This document shows positions 6,424 to 9,377 of a stretch of DNA of 9,377 bases, in pieces (position 1 is the first letter of the stretch; the number at the start of each line of letters is the position of its first letter). Origin of the DNA: Calditrichota bacterium (GTDB lineage Bacteria > Calditrichota > Calditrichia > RBG-13-44-9); NCBI GenBank assembly GCA_016934605.1, contig JAFGSO010000166.1:1-9377 (forward strand), given 5' to 3'. The translations under genes and the position numbers were made by a program. The notes beneath the pieces were generated by a model. That model did not search any database. It had not been told where the DNA came from and was given only the letters and a program-made list of their open reading frames with translations.

Positions 6424-7344
6424 ATGAAAAAACGCAATCTTAAATCCGTTTTGATTGAAAAAATCTGCCTCAGGAAGATCTGGGATTCGTTTCGTTATTA
6501 CATAACCGGTCTTTATAAGCATATCGATGCCCATAATGATCTTCTTTTTTCCGGCGGTTTATCTTTTTCCCTATTTACCTGTATACTGCCTTTAATTCTG
6601 ATTGTGTTTTCGCTGATAGGTATACTGCTGGAGCAACCCGGGGTATTGAATTATGTAAGGGATATAATTGATACCATGATACCCTATGGTTCGAGTGCGG
6701 AGGTAATAAAAGAGGTTATTTTCAGTCGTATCAATGAATTCCGGATTTTTAAAACTATTTCCGGATCTCTGGGTATTTTTGGATTATTCTTCGCGGCAAG
6801 CGGATTGTTTGGTGCCATGCGAACCATTCTTCATACCATTTTCGGAATTAAAGAAACCAAAAATATTTTGGTGGACAAGCTGCGTGATTTTGGTATGGTT
6901 CTGGTTGTGGTCTCGTTTTTTCTTCTTTTCATGGGAATTTTACCGGCTGTTGATATTATTATAAATCTGTTAAGCAAATCAGATCTGGCTTTTCTCTCAA
7001 TAATCCGCGGATTTCTGAGTTCTTTAATTTCAATAATTGTTTCTTCGATATCATTTCTGCTGGTATTTTTTATGTTTTCACTTATTTACTATCTGATACC
7101 CTATGGCCAGCTTCCCTGGAAAGTTATTTTTGTCGGTGCCTTCTGGGCAGCATTTTTATGGATCATCGCCAAGGAATTATTCGGTTACTACGTCACTCAT
7201 GCCATGCTTCTCACCCGGGTATATGGAACCTACCTCTTCATTGTCGTTTCCGCCTTGTGGATATATTACTCATCATTTATTTTTATCCTGGGAGCTGAAA
7301 TTGCCAGTCTCTATCAGGAGAAAAAACTGCAGGAACAGAAATGA
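6424..7344 (+). CDS. yihY: YihY/UPF0761 (BrkB-like) inner-membrane protein
   Basis: From the ATG at 6424 this is a 306-residue polytopic membrane protein of the YihY/UPF0761 family, once misnamed RNase BN. Its biochemical role is not established. The amphipathic N-terminus leads into HNDLLFSGGLSFSLFTCILP (37-56), the usual family opening. Hydrophobic spans lie at about 42-67, 110-130, 155-177, 190-225, 232-252 and 266-292. The family-typical last span YGTYLFIVVSALWIYYSS is followed by the GAEIASLYQE end. The frame stays open upstream to a TTG at 6373 (323 residues), but that start lacks a convincing ribosome site and the extra 17 residues do not look like family sequence. The ATG at 6424 also has a weak site. 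It begins 82 bases after glgP and overlaps corA by four bases (ATGA), so it is very likely cotranscribed and translationally coupled with corA. Confidence 0.9.
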   Translation: MKKRNLKSVLIEKICLRKIWDSFRYYITGLYKHIDAHNDLLFSGGLSFSLFTCILPLILIVFSLIGILLEQPGVLNYVRDIIDTMIPYGSSAEVIKEVIFSRINEFRIFKTISGSLGIFGLFFAASGLFGAMRTILHTIFGIKETKNILVDKLRDFGMVLVVVSFFLLFMGILPAVDIIINLLSKSDLAFLSIIRGFLSSLISIIVSSISFLLVFFMFSLIYYLIPYGQLPWKVIFVGAFWAAFLWIIAKELFGYYVTHAMLLTRVYGTYLFIVVSALWIYYSSFIFILGAEIASLYQEKKLQEQK

Positions 7345-8441
7345 ACAGATCCGTTTTATTTTCAGGTAATACCATGTTAAAAAAGATTATCAGAAGACGC
7401 CTCAAACAACCGGGTCTCCCACCTGGAACCATGATTTACACCGGCGAGACTGTTCTGGAAAAAGTGCAACTGTCCAAACTGGAATATGATGAAGACCGGC
7501 TTGAATTTCGTGATTTGGGAACAATCGAACAGGCCTTTCCTTTCAAAGAGCTTCCCACAGTTACCTGGCTGAATATTTCTGGCTTACATGAAACAGCCAT
7601 GATGGAAAAAATTGGTGAGAAACGGGACATACATCCTCTCATCCTGGAAGACATTCTGAACACCGATCAAAGACCTAAAGTGGAAATTTATGATAACTAC
7701 ATTATTATTATACTGAAAATGCTGTACCACAATACTGAAAAGACAGAAATCGAGTCTGAACAGATCAGCATCGTTCTGGGAGAAAATTATGTGATCACTT
7801 TTCAGGAAAAAGCCGGAGATGTTCTGGATCCGGTAAGGGAACGTATCAGAAATCCGAAAAGCCTCTTCCGGAAAAAGGGAGCTGATTATCTGGCATATGC
7901 CATAATGGATGTCATAATTGATCATTATTTCGTGGTGCTGGAAGCTCTGGGCGAAAAAATTGAGAATCTTGAACAGGCAGTACTGGGGGAACCGACACAA
8001 AAGCTTGCCAAAGAAATTCAGTTTATGAAAAGAGAACTCATATATCTCAGAAAATCCATTTGGCCTTTGAGAGAGGTGATTTCGGAACTCTTACGGACGG
8101 AGAGTGAGTTCATGGCTGAAGATCTTGCCCCTTTCTTAAAAGATGTTTATGATCATACCATACAGGTGGTGGATACAATTGAGACCTTTCGTGATATGTT
8201 ATCCGGCACTCTGGACATATACCTGTCCAGCGTGAGCAACCGTATGAATGAAGTGATGAAAATTCTCACCATCATTGCTACCATATTTATTCCACTTACA
8301 TTCATTGCAGGAATATATGGAATGAACTTTGATTTCATGCCGGAACTGCACTGGAAATGGGGTTATCCGTTAATCTGGCTAATCATGCTGGGAATTTTTA
8401 GCGGAATGATTCTTTTTTTCCGCAGGAAGAAATGGCTTTAA
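7341..8441 (+). CDS. corA: CorA-type Mg2+/Co2+ channel
   Basis: This is a homopentameric inner-membrane channel for Mg2+ and other divalent cations. The 366 residues comprise a large cytoplasmic N-terminal domain (GLPPGT at 25-30, QRPKVEIYDNY at 110-120), a long stalk helix (about 255-310) and two C-terminal spans (about 305-326 and 342-361). The GMN selectivity motif is at 327-329, followed by the outer loop FDFMPELHWKWGYP. From memory it aligns closely with Thermotoga maritima CorA at an offset of 15. Asp104 and Asp292 match that protein's regulatory metal site (D89/D277). Met306, Leu309 and Ile317 match the hydrophobic gate (M291, L294, M302), with one conservative change. The ATG at 7341 has AGGA six bases upstream and overlaps the yihY stop. 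An ATG at 7374 (355 residues) fits family length better and has AGGT nearby, so the start is ambiguous. Confidence 0.97.
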   Translation: MNRSVLFSGNTMLKKIIRRRLKQPGLPPGTMIYTGETVLEKVQLSKLEYDEDRLEFRDLGTIEQAFPFKELPTVTWLNISGLHETAMMEKIGEKRDIHPLILEDILNTDQRPKVEIYDNYIIIILKMLYHNTEKTEIESEQISIVLGENYVITFQEKAGDVLDPVRERIRNPKSLFRKKGADYLAYAIMDVIIDHYFVVLEALGEKIENLEQAVLGEPTQKLAKEIQFMKRELIYLRKSIWPLREVISELLRTESEFMAEDLAPFLKDVYDHTIQVVDTIETFRDMLSGTLDIYLSSVSNRMNEVMKILTIIATIFIPLTFIAGIYGMNFDFMPELHWKWGYPLIWLIMLGIFSGMILFFRRKKWL

Positions 8442-8514
8442 TCTTCTTTTTATTTGTTTTTTTTCCAAATATTTTATAAGCTCATGCCGAACATTATTCT
8501 TATTTTAATCGCAG

Positions 8515-8582
8515 TCCGGTGCCGATCGTGAGTTCCTCGAGGGTACCCCGATTAGCGAGAATTCGGCCACCGGATTTTTTTT
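8515..8582 (+). terminator. Long stem-loop with T-run after corA
   Basis: TCCGGTG-CCG (8515-8524) pairs with CGG-C-CACCGGA (8564-8574). The helix extends through ATCG (8525-8528) against CGA (8556-8558) with small bulges. A second hairpin, TCG-A-GG with CCCGA around 8537-8551, sits at the top. The base is followed directly by eight T residues (8575-8582). This is a convincing Rho-independent terminator in the plus direction, about 70 bases after the corA stop. It is longer and more branched than needed for simple termination and ends only 27 bases before the next ATG, so it could instead be an attenuator or riboswitch-like leader for that gene. I could not match it to a known riboswitch class. 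Confidence 0.75.
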
Positions 8583-8609
8583 ATCGTCAAGAATAAGGAC
8601 AATACAATT

Positions 8610-9203
8610 ATGTTATCATCATCCTTCATGAATTCAGATCTGTTTGCCTGGGTTATTTTACCTTTGTTCATTTTTCTGGCCCGTGTGGTGGATGTTTCTT
8701 TCGGTACTCTGAGAATTGTATATACTGCCAAAGGTCGACGCTTTATTGCACCTGCTCTTGGATTTATTGAAATCATGATATGGCTGCTGGCCATCGGTCA
8801 GATATTTAAAAATCTGAATAACATTGCCTGCTATATCGCCTATGCCGGAGGTTTTTCAATGGGTAACTTCGCTGGAATCTGGATTGAAAGTAAACTGGCC
8901 CTCGGAAACCAGGTCCTTCGAATCATAACCGGTCGCGATGCAACAGAACTGATAACCAGAATGCGGAAGGATGGTTTTGGATTGACTGTGGTAGATGCTC
9001 AGGGTATACAGGGACCGGTAAAATTAATTTTTACGGTCATTAAAAGAAAAAACCTGTCGGAAGTCATCCGACTTGTCCATGAATATAATCCCAAAGCATT
9101 TTATTCAGTGGAGGATGTCCGTTTTGTCAGCGAAGGAATTTTCCCGGTACCCATACCACATCACTGGGGATTTTTTCGCGGATTCGACAGAAAGGGGAAA
9201 TAA
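8610..9203 (+). CDS. UPF0316 membrane protein (DUF5698 + DUF2179)
   Basis: This is a 197-residue protein with about three hydrophobic spans in the first half (about 11-31, 45-66 and 70-90) and a soluble C-terminal domain (about 100-180). The segment ARVVDVSFGTLRIVYTAKGRRFIAP (24-48) and the GFIEIMIWLLAIGQIFKNL stretch (51-69) are typical of the YebE-like UPF0316 family. The C-terminal part, from GRDATELITRMRKDGFGLTV to YSVEDVRFV, fits DUF2179, a small alpha/beta domain also found in YitT-type membrane proteins. Its function is unknown, and a ligand-sensing role for the DUF2179 part is only a proposal. AAGGA at 8595-8599 lies ten bases before the ATG, supporting this start over the Met at 8628. 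It follows the strong terminator-like stem, so it probably has its own or an attenuated promoter. Confidence 0.9.
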   Translation: MLSSSFMNSDLFAWVILPLFIFLARVVDVSFGTLRIVYTAKGRRFIAPALGFIEIMIWLLAIGQIFKNLNNIACYIAYAGGFSMGNFAGIWIESKLALGNQVLRIITGRDATELITRMRKDGFGLTVVDAQGIQGPVKLIFTVIKRKNLSEVIRLVHEYNPKAFYSVEDVRFVSEGIFPVPIPHHWGFFRGFDRKGK

Positions 9204-9237
9204 ATCTCCCTGTTCTTTATTTTTTTCAATATATTAG

Positions 9238-9311
9238 CCTGAATAATTCATGAATTCCATGATAGCAGGACACAAAGTAAGATGGGCTAGTGATTTAAAG
9301 ATTTTATCATG
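9238..9311 (+). repeat. Dispersed repeat, copy B (partner at 1992-2065)
   Basis: This copy begins 34 bases after the UPF0316 stop codon and matches copy A without gaps over 74 bases, with the first 17 identical. A short shared GATCTGG occurs further on in both copies but at different offsets. In the same orientation as copy A, it continues toward the window edge. The bases after 9311 have no coding frame I can recognise. It could be the left end of an insertion sequence lying mostly outside the window, or another solo relic. Confidence 0.75.
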
Positions 9312-9377
9312 CAAGACTGATTTGGATCTGGATACTGGCTAAACCATGGACGGTTTGGTCCCGACTGGTCAACCGGA
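9312..9377. other. Unassigned right edge, possibly inside the repeat element
   Basis: No gene start is supported here. The stretch contains AAACC (9341-9345) inverted against GGTTT (9352-9356), and two similar phrases, CTGGCTAAACC (9335-9345) and CTGGTCAACC (9365-9374). These may be subterminal repeats of the element starting at 9238, but the window is cut too soon to judge. Confidence 0.3.

Noticed and set aside
8515..8582. Structured RNA considered as a tRNA or a known riboswitch class
   Set aside because: It has no T-loop or anticodon arrangement of a tRNA, and no core motif of the fluoride, cyclic-di-GMP, guanidine or manganese riboswitches that I could recognise. It is kept as a terminator or possible leader.
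1..9377. CRISPR array, toxin-antitoxin, phage defence or prophage module
   Set aside because: No regularly spaced repeats, Cas, nuclease, integrase or phage structural protein pattern is present in any frame. The coding content is housekeeping and membrane proteins.

Overview
The window looks like an ordinary chromosomal segment of a Gram-negative-type bacterium of moderate to low GC. The HtrA protease with a long Phe-rich LA loop, weak or missing Shine-Dalgarno sites at several genes, and intergenic DNA full of decayed dispersed repeats would fit an uncultured lineage near the FCB group (Bacteroidota/Ignavibacteria/KSB1-like). That placement is an impression only, because no ribosomal RNA or other phylogenetic marker is present.

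Layout. On the minus strand at the left edge are an HtrA/DegQ-type envelope protease (153-1679) and, downstream of it in the same direction, the first 12 codons of a response regulator (1-38) that runs off the window. A strong hairpin (104-139) lies between them. Positions 1680-2643 are about 960 bp without a convincing gene. They hold several degenerate repeats, a GC-rich nested palindrome and inverted and direct repeat pairs.

The plus-strand block starts at 2644. It holds a multi-spanning membrane protein of unknown function, a full-length glycogen phosphorylase (glgP), a YihY/UPF0761 membrane protein and a CorA Mg2+/Co2+ channel closely resembling the Thermotoga maritima protein. The gaps are short and yihY-corA overlap by 4 bases, so these four genes probably form one transcription unit. 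A long stem-loop followed by eight T residues (8515-8582) ends that unit or attenuates the next gene, a UPF0316 (DUF5698/DUF2179) membrane protein at 8610-9203. After it comes a second copy of a repeat also found at 1992-2065. It continues toward the window edge and may be the start of a mobile or dispersed element.

Function. The left side concerns envelope protein quality control with probable two-component signalling. The right side combines storage-glucan breakdown with divalent cation transport and three membrane proteins of unclear role. I found no defence system, CRISPR array, RNA gene of a known class, prophage or intact transposase. The points most worth checking are the dispersed repeats, the structured RNA before 8610 and the uncharacterised membrane protein at 2644.
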